This document shows, piece after piece, positions 36,599-46,296 of a DNA stretch of 64,000 bases; the first letter of the stretch is position 1, and every line of letters starts with the position of its first letter. This stretch comes from Aliiroseovarius marinus (GTDB lineage Bacteria > Pseudomonadota > Alphaproteobacteria > Rhodobacterales > Rhodobacteraceae), in NCBI RefSeq assembly GCF_004360145.1, contig NZ_ML178713.1:173089-237088 (forward strand), given 5' to 3'. A program made the translations under genes and the position numbers. The notes below the pieces were generated by a model, which ran no database searches, was not told the DNA's origin, and saw only the letters and a list, made by a program, of their open reading frames with translations.

Positions 36599-37321
36599 AT
36601 GACTTCGGTGCATGACACAGACCACGCCTTTAAGGTTCAAGGCCTGACCAAGACCTATGGCGAAGGCCACTCGGCGGTGCATGCGCTGCGAGGGGCTGAC
36701 CTCGAGATCGGCGATGGCGAAATTGTCGTGCTGCTTGGGGCGTCGGGCAGCGGAAAGTCCACGCTGCTGAATATCTTGGGTGGGCTGGATCGCGCCACGT
36801 CCGGCTCTGTTCAGTTTCGCGATCAGGATTTGACGCAGATGAGTGACCGCGCGCTGACCAATTATCGGCGCCGCCATGTGGGGTTTGTCTTTCAATTCTA
36901 CAACTTGATGCCTAGCCTCACTGCCCGCGAGAATGTCGAGCTGGTGACCGAGATCGCCGAGAACCCCATCACCGCCGAACGCGCGTTGGAACTTGTCGGG
37001 CTGACCAAGCGCATTGATCACTTTCCGGCGCAATTGTCGGGGGGCGAGCAGCAACGCGTCGCCATTGCCCGTGCGGTCGCCAAGCAGCCCGATGTTCTGT
37101 TCTGTGACGAACCCACGGGCGCGCTGGACAGCACTACGGGCCGTGCGGTTTTGCGGGTCATACAAGATGTGAACGAAGCGCTGGGAACGACTGTCCTGTT
37201 GATCACCCATGCCGCGGCGACAGCGGCGATGGCCGACCGGGTCATTCACTTCGCAGACGGCCAAATCCAGAAAGTCGAGCTGAACAAGAACCGTCTCTCT
37301 GCCGAGGAGATCCACTGGTGA
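36599..37321 (+). CDS. ABC transporter ATP-binding protein (MacB/LolD-like)
   Basis: 240-residue ATPase. Walker A is [16 protein letters not shown], the Q-loop [18 protein letters not shown], the signature [14 protein letters not shown], Walker [14 protein letters not shown], and the H-loop [14 protein letters not shown]. The composition is that of the MacB/LolD/FtsE group, which work with FtsX-type permeases. ATG 36599 has no Shine-Dalgarno sequence; together with the upstream FNR box this suggests a leaderless start. GTG 36608 is the next alternative. The stop overlaps the permease GTG. Confidence 0.92.
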   Translation: MTSVHDTDHAFKVQGLTKTYGEGHSAVHALRGADLEIGDGEIVVLLGASGSGKSTLLNILGGLDRATSGSVQFRDQDLTQMSDRALTNYRRRHVGFVFQFYNLMPSLTARENVELVTEIAENPITAERALELVGLTKRIDHFPAQLSGGEQQRVAIARAVAKQPDVLFCDEPTGALDSTTGRAVLRVIQDVNEALGTTVLLITHAAATAAMADRVIHFADGQIQKVELNKNRLSAEEIHW

Positions 37322-39681
37322 CCCCGCTTCACGCCAAGCTCATGCGCGATCTGTGGCGGATCAAGGCGCAAGCGGCTGCGATCATGGTGGTGATCGCGAT
37401 TGGTGTCGGTCTGCAGATCATGATGACCGGCTTCGTGTCCTCACTGACCCTGACCCGCGACGCCTATTACGAACGCCACCAACTGGCCGACATCTTCGCG
37501 CCAGTGGTGCGCGCGCCGAATTACGTGGAAAGCCGACTGGCCGACATTCCCGGCATTCGCACGGTCGAGACGCGGCTGAACAGCATGGCGTCAGCCAAGG
37601 TGGATACCCGCGAGTTTTCGATTTCGATGCAAGTGCTGTCTTTGCCTCTGCATGGGCGGCGGCACCTGAACGAAGTGCGTCTGACACAGGGGCGGATGCC
37701 GGATGCGCAGCGGCCCGATGAAATCCTGTTGCTGGAAAGCTTCGCAACCGCCCACGGCATCGCGCCGGGGGCGCAATTGGAAGTCACGCTACATGGCGTC
37801 CGGCGCTGGTATAGCGTCGTGGGCACCGCGCAATCGCCCGAGTTCATCTATTTCGCAGCCCCCGGAGAGTTCATCCCCGACGACGCGCGCTTTGGTGTGA
37901 TCTGGATGGGCCGTCCCGCCCTTGCTGCGGCGCTGGACCTTGAAGGCGCGTTCAACGAGGCTTTGGTGTCGCTTTTACGCGGGGCCAATAAAGACGCAGT
38001 TCTGGATCAGATCGACCAAGTGCTGGATCCGTTTGGCGCACCGGGCGCCTTCGGGCTTGAGGACTTCCAGTCGGACCGGTTCCTGAGCGAAGAGATCTCG
38101 GGCCTTGAGGTCACCTCCAGCACCGTGCCGCCTGTCTTCATGATGGTCGCCGCCTTCCTGCTTTACATCGTCACCAGCCGCATGATCACCGCCGAGCGGG
38201 AAGAGATCGGGTTGGTCCGGGCCTTCGGTTACTCAAAGCGGGAAGTCGCCAGCCATTATCTGGAACTCGCCCTGTTCATCGCCGTCACCGGCGCCGCGCT
38301 GGGCTGTCTGCTTGGTGTGCTTCTTGGGCGTGCCATGGTGCCGGTCTACACGACCTACTACAAACTGCCTTTCCTGCTGTTCCGGTTGGAGTTTGCCTCC
38401 TTTGCGTCGGGACTGTTGCTGAGTATCACCGTCGCCACATTGGGCGGGATCTGGGCTTTGCGCGGGATCTTCCGGCTGACCCCGGCCCAGGCGATGCGTC
38501 CGCCAACCCCGCCGGACTTCTCGCATTCGTTCTCGTTCAAAAAAGGCGTTTTCGCACGATTGGATCAGCCCACCCGCATGGTGCTGCGCCGGCTGATGCG
38601 CCAGCCGTGGCGGATGCTGGGCGCGGTCATCGGGATCGCCTCGGGCATGGCATTAAGCCTTGCAATGCTGATCATCTATGACGGGTTTGACGTCGCCATC
38701 GACCGAACCTTCAACGTGGTGGATCGATCCGATGCGACGGTTAGTTTCGTGCAGAACGTGCCTATGCGGACGATCTATGATCTGCAGGGGATGGAGGGGA
38801 TTTCGCACGCGGAACCCGTCCGCTTTGTCCCCGTGGTGTTTCGAAATGGTCTTCGGACCTACAAGGGCAGCATCACGGGACTGTCCCAAGCCCCCATACT
38901 CCACCGCGCCTTGGACAAAGGCCTGCAGCCGATTGCGCTGCCTGAACGGGGCATCGTTCTGTCTACACCGCTGGCGGATGAGTTGGACGTCGCGGTCGGT
39001 GACACGCTCATGTTGGAAATCCGAGAGGGGCGACAGCAGACCGTCATGACCCAAGTGGCCGGGATCGCAGAAAGTCTGCTGGGCGCACCCGCCTATATGG
39101 ATCTGGCTGCGCTGGGCCGACAGGTTGGCGAACCAAACCGGTTCTCAGCCGCGTATATCGCGATGCGCGACGGGGCGCAGTCAAAGGTCTATGCAGACCT
39201 CAAGGACATGCCCGCCGTCGCCGGGATCAGTCTGCGTAGCGAAGCCGAGGAAGCCTTTCAGAAGGTCATGGACGAAGGCGCGGGCTCGGCCCGGTTCATC
39301 ATGGGGGCTATGGCCTTCGCGATCACTTTCGGGATTGTCTACAATGTCGCCCGCGTCGCGCAGGATGAAAGCGCGCGCGACCTGGCCAGCTTGCGGGTCT
39401 TGGGGTTCAGACACTCGGAAGCGGCGTTCGTGCTGTTGGGCGAACTAGCCGTCGTCGTCCTGCTGGCCCTGCCGCTTGGCTTATGGATGGGGACAGGCCT
39501 GTCCCATCTGATCGCGCAGGGTTTCTCGACCGACCTCTACCAAATTCCGGTCATCTTCGCGCCGAAGGCCTATGGCAGCTCGATCTCGGTCGTTGTTTGT
39601 GCGGCCGTGGTTTCCGGATGGCTTGTGCAGCGTAGAATTCGATCTACAGATATCACTCTAGCCCTTAAAACAAGGGAGTAA
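37318..39681 (+). CDS. FtsX-like ABC transporter permease
   Basis: 787 residues with two FtsX/MacB-core units. Each has an N-terminal helix, a large periplasmic domain and three C-terminal helices: [41 protein letters not shown] in the first unit, and [38 protein letters not shown] in the second. Start is GTG 37318 within the ATPase stop codon (GTGA), and its TAA is followed 5 nt later by the adaptor ATG. The trio ATPase-permease-adaptor forms a tripartite-style efflux or lipoprotein/peptide exporter; the cargo is unknown. Confidence 0.9.
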   Translation: MTPLHAKLMRDLWRIKAQAAAIMVVIAIGVGLQIMMTGFVSSLTLTRDAYYERHQLADIFAPVVRAPNYVESRLADIPGIRTVETRLNSMASAKVDTREFSISMQVLSLPLHGRRHLNEVRLTQGRMPDAQRPDEILLLESFATAHGIAPGAQLEVTLHGVRRWYSVVGTAQSPEFIYFAAPGEFIPDDARFGVIWMGRPALAAALDLEGAFNEALVSLLRGANKDAVLDQIDQVLDPFGAPGAFGLEDFQSDRFLSEEISGLEVTSSTVPPVFMMVAAFLLYIVTSRMITAEREEIGLVRAFGYSKREVASHYLELALFIAVTGAALGCLLGVLLGRAMVPVYTTYYKLPFLLFRLEFASFASGLLLSITVATLGGIWALRGIFRLTPAQAMRPPTPPDFSHSFSFKKGVFARLDQPTRMVLRRLMRQPWRMLGAVIGIASGMALSLAMLIIYDGFDVAIDRTFNVVDRSDATVSFVQNVPMRTIYDLQGMEGISHAEPVRFVPVVFRNGLRTYKGSITGLSQAPILHRALDKGLQPIALPERGIVLSTPLADELDVAVGDTLMLEIREGRQQTVMTQVAGIAESLLGAPAYMDLAALGRQVGEPNRFSAAYIAMRDGAQSKVYADLKDMPAVAGISLRSEAEEAFQKVMDEGAGSARFIMGAMAFAITFGIVYNVARVAQDESARDLASLRVLGFRHSEAAFVLLGELAVVVLLALPLGLWMGTGLSHLIAQGFSTDLYQIPVIFAPKAYGSSISVVVCAAVVSGWLVQRRIRSTDITLALKTRE

Positions 39682-39686
39682 TGGGA

Positions 39687-40910
39687 ATGCATAAACACGC
39701 GAAACTCTCTCGGAGCGTCCTGATCTTTGCGGTTGTCGGCTTTATCGGCGCTGCGATCATAGCGCTGCTGATGCCCAAGCCGATCCCGGTGGATTTCGGC
39801 ACCGTGCAGCAAGGGCCGATGGAGGTCACGATTGTCGAGGAAGGGCGCACCAGCGTGCGCGAGACCTATATCGTGTCGACCCCCGTTGCGGGCAGGCTGT
39901 TGCGTGTGCGGGTGCATCCCGGGGACGCGGTGACACGCGGGGAAACGGTGGTGGCGCGGATGCTGCCCACCAACCCGGCCGTTCTTGACAGCCGCACGCG
40001 TGAACAGGCCGTCGCCGCGGTCGAAGCCGCGTCTGCCGCCGTGCAACTGGCCCGTGCCAGTCTAGAGGCAGCCCTTGCCAACGAGGAGTTGGCGAACTCC
40101 GAAGTCGAACGCTCGCGCGCGCTGTTTGACAGTGGCATCGCCAGTAAGGCCACACTGGACCGCGCGGAAAGCGCGTGGCGGGCAAGCCGGGCAAGCCGCG
40201 CGACGGCCGAGGCATCCATCGCGATGCGCGAGGCGGAGCTGGCAAATGCACAGGCCATTCTTGTGGGGCAGGACGATCTTGGGTCGACGGGTGGCAACAG
40301 CAACCTGCCGGAGATCCCGCTTCTGTCGCCCATCGACGGACGCATTCTGCAGGTGTTCCAAGAAAGCGAAACCGTCTTGCCCGCCGGCGCACCGATCATG
40401 GAGATCGGCGATGTCGCGTCGGATCTTGAGGTCATCGTGAACCTAATCTCGTCAGATGCAGTCCGGGTTTCGGTTGGCGATACGGTGATCTTGCGCGATT
40501 GGGGGCAGGACAACGAGTTGATTGGCGCCGTCACGCGGGTTGATCCGTTCGGGGTCACCAAAGCCTCGGCCCTAGGGATCGAGGAACAGCGCGTGCGGGT
40601 CGAGATCGAAATCCAAAGCCCGCCGGAGGACCGCGCGGGGCTGGGGCATGGCTATCGTTTGGAAGCTGCGATTGTCGTGTGGCAGGCCGAGGATGTTCTG
40701 TCCGTGCCAACCAGCGCATTGTTCCGCACCAATGGGGATTGGTCGGTGTTTAAGGTGACGGACGGCGTTGCCATATTGACCCCAGTCGAGATCGCCAACA
40801 GCAACGGCGTGTTCACGGAGTTGCGCCAGGGGCTTGCCGAAGGCGACACGGTGATCTTGTATCCTTCCGCACTGGTCGAAGACGGCAGCAAGGTGGAAAG
40901 CCGGCAATAA
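39687..40910 (+). CDS. HlyD-family periplasmic adaptor
   Basis: 407-residue membrane fusion protein. One N-terminal membrane helix (VLIFAVVGFIGAAIIALLM), a lipoyl/barrel-sandwich segment (TPVAGRLLRVRVHPGDAVTRGETV), a long helical hairpin of Ala/Arg-rich text (residues ~100-185), the return lipoyl half (LLSPIDGRILQVFQES), then beta-barrel domains. It links the FtsX permease to an outer-membrane factor. ATG 39687 is chosen because AGGGAG is 8 nt upstream; ATG 39681 would leave only 2 nt. No TolC-type gene follows. The gene ends 2 nt from the convergent hydantoinase stop. Confidence 0.9.
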   Translation: MHKHAKLSRSVLIFAVVGFIGAAIIALLMPKPIPVDFGTVQQGPMEVTIVEEGRTSVRETYIVSTPVAGRLLRVRVHPGDAVTRGETVVARMLPTNPAVLDSRTREQAVAAVEAASAAVQLARASLEAALANEELANSEVERSRALFDSGIASKATLDRAESAWRASRASRATAEASIAMREAELANAQAILVGQDDLGSTGGNSNLPEIPLLSPIDGRILQVFQESETVLPAGAPIMEIGDVASDLEVIVNLISSDAVRVSVGDTVILRDWGQDNELIGAVTRVDPFGVTKASALGIEEQRVRVEIEIQSPPEDRAGLGHGYRLEAAIVVWQAEDVLSVPTSALFRTNGDWSVFKVTDGVAILTPVEIANSNGVFTELRQGLAEGDTVILYPSALVEDGSKVESRQ

Positions 40911-40912
40911 GC

Positions 40913-42916
40913 CTATTCCACCGCAACCCGCGGGCGACCGCTGGCTTCGACCATGATGGTGCCTTCGACGAACACGTTCTGACCTTCAATCTGGGCCGAA
41001 CGGACATCGCGTTCGGTGACAAAGTGGATATCTGTTGCACCTGCCGTTCTTGCGGCCTCTTGCGAGACGTCGCGCAAATGCTGCTCCAGCGCCGTCATGG
41101 CCGCGTCGGCGTCCAGATAATCCTCGGGGCCAGTTTCCAGATGCACGCGGTACTTGCCCTCGGCGGGCGAGGTCACGGTGCCGGATCGACGGAAGGTCAC
41201 GCGGCCCACCACTGCGCCGACCGCGTTGGCGACACCCGCATGTTCAGGCAGCCGCATTTTGCAATGCAAACGGTCGCCAACCGCGGGGTAGTAGCTGGGC
41301 GCAGAGGCCCCAAGCCCCACGACTTCGACATTCAATGCCGCGTCCAGCGCCAGCAGCCCACGGTGATTGGCGAGCGCGCGTTGGGTCAGGACATGGCGTG
41401 CGAGGGTCTGGGGCGGTAGCCCGAAATCGTCCGCTTCCTCGGCAAATGCGGTTTCTAGCAATGTCAGCGCCGTTTGTTCGGTCATCTGGTCGATGATCTT
41501 CTGCGCCATCTCTTCGGGCGAGGTCGCCAACCGCGCGCCGTTGCCGCTGCGTTTGCGGGAAAACAGCTCCAGCCCCTTGCGCGCGGCTTCGGTGTCCCAC
41601 GCGTCCAGACGGCCCAGAACATGGCTGGCATCGGACGGCGTCACGCCCGAAACCTGAACGATCCCGCGATCAATCAACCGGGTCAGCGCGCTGCTTTCCA
41701 GACGGGACTGCAGAAGCTTGTTCAGGGGCAGGACCGCGTCACCAAGGCGCGCCAGCAAGGTTTCTGCCCGAGTGTCGATCCCGTCGGTCGGGACATTAGG
41801 CACACGGCGAGCAAAGCGGGTGTCATGTTCCCCCGGAGCCGTCATGCGCAATTGTTCGTCGAGTGCTGCGTGGACGGCCTCGGGCGCCTCGGTTGCGATC
41901 AGTGATACAGGCAGCACACGGCGCGGGCCCAAAGTGACTCCGCCCGTCAGACCTTCGCTGACGGGATGGACCTGACTATCACCGCCCAGCCCATGGGTGC
42001 GCATGGCGACGGCCTCGACCATCGTACGGAAGCCGCCGACCTGAGCCCCTGCCGGGTCGATCATGGGCTTTCCATCTCGGATCACTGCAATATCGGTGGT
42101 GGTGCCCCCGATGTCCGACACCAGCGCATTGTCCACATTTGTCAACCAGCGCGCGCCCACGATCGAGGCGGCGGGACCGCTGAGAATGGTTTCAATGGGG
42201 CGTTCGCGGGCTTGCTCGGCGCTCATCAACGCGCCGTCGCCCCGGACGACCATCATGGGGGCGTCGATGCCGATGTTGCGCAAGGCGTCCTGAGCGCGGC
42301 CAATCAGCCGGTCGATCATCCCAATCAGGCGTGCATTCAGAACGGCAGTCACGGCACGCTTTGGACCGTTCAGCTTGGACGACAGCTGGTGAGAGCAGGT
42401 GACCGGCGCTCCGGTGACCTCGGTGATGATCTGCGCGGCTTCGAGTTCATGCGCGGGATTGCGGGTGGCGAATTGCGCGGCGACCGCATAGCCCGAGATG
42501 CCGTGATGCGCTGCCAGAAACGCGCGAAGCGCGTCAACATCCAGTTCAGCGGCAACTCCGCCCGCATGGTTGTGCCCGCCGGGGATCACCAGTGCAGGAT
42601 CGCCCTTCAGCGCGTCGTGTAAACCATGCTTACCAAGATCAGCTTCCCTAAACCCGATGTAAATCAACGCGACGCGCCCGCCTTGCCCTTCGACCAACGC
42701 GTTCGTTGCAAGGGTTGTGGATAGCGATGCCATCGCAATCTCGGCTGGCGCGACAGCGGCCTTTTCCAGCACGGCCTGAATGGCTTTGCCGACGCCGATC
42801 GCCAGATCCGTGCGGGTGGTCAGGGATTTCGCGCTGGCGATGACTTCTGCCTCGTCCCGGATCAATACCGCATCGGTATATGTTCCGCCCGTATCGACCC
42901 CCAAAGACAGTACCAT
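40913..42916 (-). CDS. Hydantoinase/oxoprolinase-family protein
   Basis: 667 residues of the Hydantoinase A (HyuA) family, ATP-dependent amidohydrolases acting on hydantoins, 5-oxoproline or, in related acetone carboxylases, ketones. The ASKHA-like nucleotide fold shows LGVDTGGTYTDAVLI at the N-terminus, ALVSDIGGTTTDIAVIRDG in the middle, and GLGASAPSYYPAVG further on. A HyuB partner is absent on either side, so whether it works alone is unclear. It is convergent with the efflux operon. 349 nt of intergenic DNA precede it. Confidence 0.85.
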   Translation of the reverse strand: MVLSLGVDTGGTYTDAVLIRDEAEVIASAKSLTTRTDLAIGVGKAIQAVLEKAAVAPAEIAMASLSTTLATNALVEGQGGRVALIYIGFREADLGKHGLHDALKGDPALVIPGGHNHAGGVAAELDVDALRAFLAAHHGISGYAVAAQFATRNPAHELEAAQIITEVTGAPVTCSHQLSSKLNGPKRAVTAVLNARLIGMIDRLIGRAQDALRNIGIDAPMMVVRGDGALMSAEQARERPIETILSGPAASIVGARWLTNVDNALVSDIGGTTTDIAVIRDGKPMIDPAGAQVGGFRTMVEAVAMRTHGLGGDSQVHPVSEGLTGGVTLGPRRVLPVSLIATEAPEAVHAALDEQLRMTAPGEHDTRFARRVPNVPTDGIDTRAETLLARLGDAVLPLNKLLQSRLESSALTRLIDRGIVQVSGVTPSDASHVLGRLDAWDTEAARKGLELFSRKRSGNGARLATSPEEMAQKIIDQMTEQTALTLLETAFAEEADDFGLPPQTLARHVLTQRALANHRGLLALDAALNVEVVGLGASAPSYYPAVGDRLHCKMRLPEHAGVANAVGAVVGRVTFRRSGTVTSPAEGKYRVHLETGPEDYLDADAAMTALEQHLRDVSQEAARTAGATDIHFVTERDVRSAQIEGQNVFVEGTIMVEASGRPRVAVE

Positions 42917-43265
42917 GTTCGCGCCCTCACTCTATTCGCCGGACTTACAGAGCTTTATTCCACGTCCGTTTCAAGCGAAAGAACGGCATATACTTGACGT
43001 TTTCTGTCTATGATTTCCACTTTTCGTAAGCTTTTGCACTTTACCATGGGGCATGCGGACATTTTGTCAGCTTGAAGATCGTCAGAATTGGCGCACTCTG
43101 CTTGTGAACGTGCTGACGGCGTTAAGCAGGACAGGATGCGCAGGGTGCTTAAACGCGTACCGGATTCTGCCCGCCGAATTCCGAGAAGATCAAAATTGGG
43201 CCATCTTAACGTCCATTTTTACTGAGATCCTTGGGATTGTAAGGGTGCGAGTTTGAGGGGGGCAT
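42917..43265. other. Intergenic region between hydantoinase and AAA+ ATPase genes
   Basis: 349 nt with divergent genes on both sides. It is less GC-rich than the flanks. TTGACG at 42994 could be a -35 box but no -10 of proper spacing is visible. A 67-codon + strand frame (43053-43256) has no ribosome site and no family resemblance, so I do not call it. The strong site GAGGGGGG ends the region just before the ATPase ATG. Confidence 0.6.
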
Positions 43266-45233
43266 ATGACACGACACGGGGCGGACACAACGCAGGCACT
43301 GGCCACACATCACGACCTTCCGTCATGGTACGAGGAGTTCAGCTCGGCGGTGACCTATGCGGATCATATCATCCTGTCGGGCAATATCCGTGACCTTTAT
43401 CCGTCCTTCACCGGCCAGGGGAATCCGTTCCCTGATTTCGAAGAAACGTTGTGGGATTTGCTGCGATCTCAGGGTTTCCGGGCGTTTTTGCATTACGATC
43501 CCGTCGCCGGGCTGATGATCCATAAGACGTCTTCGGACGCGGAAGCAGACGCATTGAAGGAAATGGATATCTTTCAGGATAAACCGGATGCGCAGCCAGA
43601 TGATATTCGGGACATCCACGCGGCGGTCGCGGATTTTGACACGTTTCCGATTGCGCTGATGTTGGACTATGCCTCGCATTTCCGCACCCATGACGCGGTT
43701 GCCTATGACGATTGCATGGTGGCCATCGACCAAAAGTCGCGCGTGCGCAGACAGGCTGGTACGGGGCGTCCCAATCCGACCATTTGGGTGGCCGATCACC
43801 TTGCGGATTTGCCAGACTGGTTTGTGTTGCAAAACGCGTCGGTCCGCGAAGTTCAGCTTGAGCTTCCCAACCTTGAAGACCGCTACTTTTTCGGTCGGCA
43901 CCTTGCCGAAGACAGGGGTTGGATCGATGCAGACCCGACGCCTGATCAGGAAAGGTTGCTCCAGCAGTTTGCGTTTGAATGCGACGGAGGTCCGCTGCGC
44001 GCGATGCAGTGCATCGGCATGGTCGCCAAGGAAGAAGGGTTCAACCTGTCTCACATCTCGGACGCGGTCAGGGTGTTCAGAACGGGTGCCAGACGGAATC
44101 CTTGGGCCTCGCCTGTGTTGCGCGAGCGGATGAAGCGCGCGAACGAGATTTTAGGGCATCGCATCAAGGGGCAACCGCATGCGTTGGAACGGACGCTCGA
44201 TATTCTGGCGCGCTCCATCCTTGGTCTGTCCGGCGCGCAGTCCGGGTCGATGCACACGCGCCCACGGGGCGCTCTGTTTCTGGTTGGTCCCACGGGCGTA
44301 GGCAAAACCGAGCTTGCCAAAGCGATCACCGAGCTTCTGTTTGGCGACGAAGCCGCCTGTCACCGCTTTGATATGTCTGAATTCATGGAAGAAAGCTCGG
44401 TCGCGCGGCTGATCGGCGCGCCGCCCGGGCACCATGACCACGAAAAGGGCGGGCAGCTGATCAATGCCGCGAACCGGCGGCCCTTTAGCGTGTTTTTGTT
44501 TGACGAGGTCGAGAAAGCACACCCTCGGGTTCTGGATCTCTTCCTGCAGATCCTTGACGAAGGACGCCTTGCCGATGCGCGCGGATCCACCGCCTATTTT
44601 TCCGAGGCGCTGATTATCTTCACCTCGAATATCGGCATGGTGGAAGGGTCGCGGGCGACCAACATGGGCATGAATGTCCTGCCGTCAGATACCTATGCGC
44701 AGTTGTCGATGAAGATCACGAAGGCCGTCGAAGAGCACTTCCGGAATGACCTGAAACGCCCCGAGCTTCTGAACCGGATTGGCCAGAATGTGGTGGCCTT
44801 TGATTTCCTGAAACCCACCGGGATGGCGGCGATTTTCGATGCAATTCTGGAACGCGTCCAAAACACCGTCGAACAAGAGCATGGCGTGAAAATCACGCTC
44901 AGCGATGTTGCCTATTCCAAGCTTAAACAGGTGTGCACGCAGGACTATTTTTACGGGGGGCGCGGCATCGCCAACCGGATCGAGGCGCATTTTATCAATC
45001 CGCTGGCCCGCCAGTTCTTCCTGACCGGCATCGAGACCAGCCTGCAGATCGTGGATGTCCATGTGACTGACGACAAAACGACATTGCGGATTGACGGGGA
45101 TACATCCTATGCGAGCGCCGACAACGCGCCGTTTGCACCGCCGCAGAAGTCGCGATTTCAGGTACGCAAATCCCGCCTTCGACGACCGGCAGAGCTTCAT
45201 GTCGATCAGCGCAGACGGACTGATTCCGAATAA
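43266..45233 (+). CDS. ClpB/ClpC-like AAA+ ATPase with a P-loop-less N-terminal half
   Basis: 655 residues. Residues ~290-600 are a Clp D2-type AAA+ module: Walker A GPTGVGKT (341-348), FDMSEFME, Walker B VFLFDEVEKAHP (409-420), sensor-1 IIFTSNIG, arginine-finger region RPELLNRIGQNVV, and a D2-small domain ending in YGGRGIANRIE. Residues 1-285 look like an AAA-related domain without any Walker A (YADHIILSGNIRDLYPSF, NPTIWVADHLADLPDW). The usual Clp N-domain and D1 are absent. The C-terminal 40 residues are basic. GAGGGGGG precedes the ATG. Likely an unfoldase or remodeller of unknown target; a PfkB kinase gene follows 63 nt later. Confidence 0.85.
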   Translation: MTRHGADTTQALATHHDLPSWYEEFSSAVTYADHIILSGNIRDLYPSFTGQGNPFPDFEETLWDLLRSQGFRAFLHYDPVAGLMIHKTSSDAEADALKEMDIFQDKPDAQPDDIRDIHAAVADFDTFPIALMLDYASHFRTHDAVAYDDCMVAIDQKSRVRRQAGTGRPNPTIWVADHLADLPDWFVLQNASVREVQLELPNLEDRYFFGRHLAEDRGWIDADPTPDQERLLQQFAFECDGGPLRAMQCIGMVAKEEGFNLSHISDAVRVFRTGARRNPWASPVLRERMKRANEILGHRIKGQPHALERTLDILARSILGLSGAQSGSMHTRPRGALFLVGPTGVGKTELAKAITELLFGDEAACHRFDMSEFMEESSVARLIGAPPGHHDHEKGGQLINAANRRPFSVFLFDEVEKAHPRVLDLFLQILDEGRLADARGSTAYFSEALIIFTSNIGMVEGSRATNMGMNVLPSDTYAQLSMKITKAVEEHFRNDLKRPELLNRIGQNVVAFDFLKPTGMAAIFDAILERVQNTVEQEHGVKITLSDVAYSKLKQVCTQDYFYGGRGIANRIEAHFINPLARQFFLTGIETSLQIVDVHVTDDKTTLRIDGDTSYASADNAPFAPPQKSRFQVRKSRLRRPAELHVDQRRRTDSE

Positions 45234-45257
45234 GTTTGCTATTCCTGCGGGAACTTA

Positions 45258-45290
45258 GGGCGCAGTTGATGTAGACTATCAACTGCGCCC
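45258..45290 (+). promoter_or_regulatory. 13-bp perfect hairpin between AAA+ and pfkB genes
   Basis: GGGCGCAGTTGAT (45258-45270) and ATCAACTGCGCCC (45278-45290) pair completely with a 7-nt loop GTAGACT. No T-tract follows on the + strand, so a standard terminator is unlikely. The hairpin ends 6 nt before the pfkB ATG 45297 and could block or stabilise that message. Confidence 0.6.
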
Positions 45291-45296
45291 AAACTG

Positions 45297-46271
45297 ATGT
45301 CGGTGAACACAAGAATGACAACGCCCTGCGAAATCCTGACCATCACGCTGAAGCCCGCAGTTGATTACGCAACCTCGACGGAACGCGTAACGGCGGGGCC
45401 AAAACTGTACTGCAGCGCTCCGCGGATTGATCCCGGCGGGGGCGGCGTGAATGTGGCACGGACGATCCTGAAACTGGGCGGGCGCGCGAAGGCATTCGTG
45501 GCGGTCGGCGGATCCATGGGGGATTTGCTGTTAGAGCTGCTCGCGAAAGAAGGCGTGCCGGTCATTGCCAGTCGGATCACGGGGGAAACAGGGTACAGTC
45601 TGGCCGTCATGGACGAGGAAGCGCAAAAGCAGTATCGGTTTTCGTTGCCGGGCGCGCTGTTGCATGCGGTTGAGGGGCAAATGCTGCTTGACCAGATTGC
45701 GCCCGAAGTGCCGACGCACGGCATTGTTGTTCTAAGTGGCGGAATGGCGGCAGGGCTTGCCGATGATTTTGTGCAAGAGGTGCAGAAGGTTACGCAACGC
45801 CACGACACGCGTCTGATCGTCGACACGTCCAAGACCCCGCTTCAGCACATGATCGATAACCCGCACGCCCCTGTTGACGTGTTGCGGCTGGATCGTAGCG
45901 AAATCGAGAAGGCGTTCGGCAGAACGCTGACGTCGATCTCGGACAATCTGTATTTCTCGGAAGAGCTTGTGCGCCGGGGTGTCGCAAAGATCGTCGTGGC
46001 AGGGCATGGCGCCGCGGGATCGTGCATGGTGGCGGGCGGCCAGAGGTTCTTTTGCCGCGCGCCCAAAGTGCCCGAGCGCAGCAAAGTCGGCGCCGGGGAC
46101 GCGCTGGTCGGGTCTTTCACGCTGTCGCTCTCCCGTGGCGATCCGCCCGAGCAAGCCTTGCAGTGGGGCGTCGCCGCCGCCGCCGCAACCGTTAGTACAG
46201 AGGGCACCGCCTTGTGCGAACAGGCCGTGACCGAAGCGCTGTTAGGGCAGTGCCGGCTGGAACAGTTCTAG
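45297..46271 (+). CDS. PfkB-family sugar kinase (1-phosphofructokinase group)
   Basis: 324 residues. Typical motifs are LTITLKPAVDYATSTERV (substrate strand), RIDPGGGGVNVARTILKLGG, and the catalytic-base motif SKVGAGDALVGSFTLSLSRG. These resemble the phosphofructokinase-2/tagatose-6-P kinase set, which phosphorylate phosphorylated or free hexoses. Start ATG 45297 or ATG 45315; neither has a clear ribosome site, and 45297 is only 6 nt from a strong hairpin. It probably shares a transcript with the AAA+ ATPase gene. The sugar substrate is not readable from sequence. Confidence 0.85.
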   Translation: MSVNTRMTTPCEILTITLKPAVDYATSTERVTAGPKLYCSAPRIDPGGGGVNVARTILKLGGRAKAFVAVGGSMGDLLLELLAKEGVPVIASRITGETGYSLAVMDEEAQKQYRFSLPGALLHAVEGQMLLDQIAPEVPTHGIVVLSGGMAAGLADDFVQEVQKVTQRHDTRLIVDTSKTPLQHMIDNPHAPVDVLRLDRSEIEKAFGRTLTSISDNLYFSEELVRRGVAKIVVAGHGAAGSCMVAGGQRFFCRAPKVPERSKVGAGDALVGSFTLSLSRGDPPEQALQWGVAAAAATVSTEGTALCEQAVTEALLGQCRLEQF

Positions 46272-46296
46272 CACCGCCCAGCCTGCACTGATCCAA

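Noticed and set aside
43053-43256. A 67-codon + strand frame before the AAA+ ATPase gene
   Set aside because: No ribosome site, no similarity, composition like noise; left as intergenic DNA.
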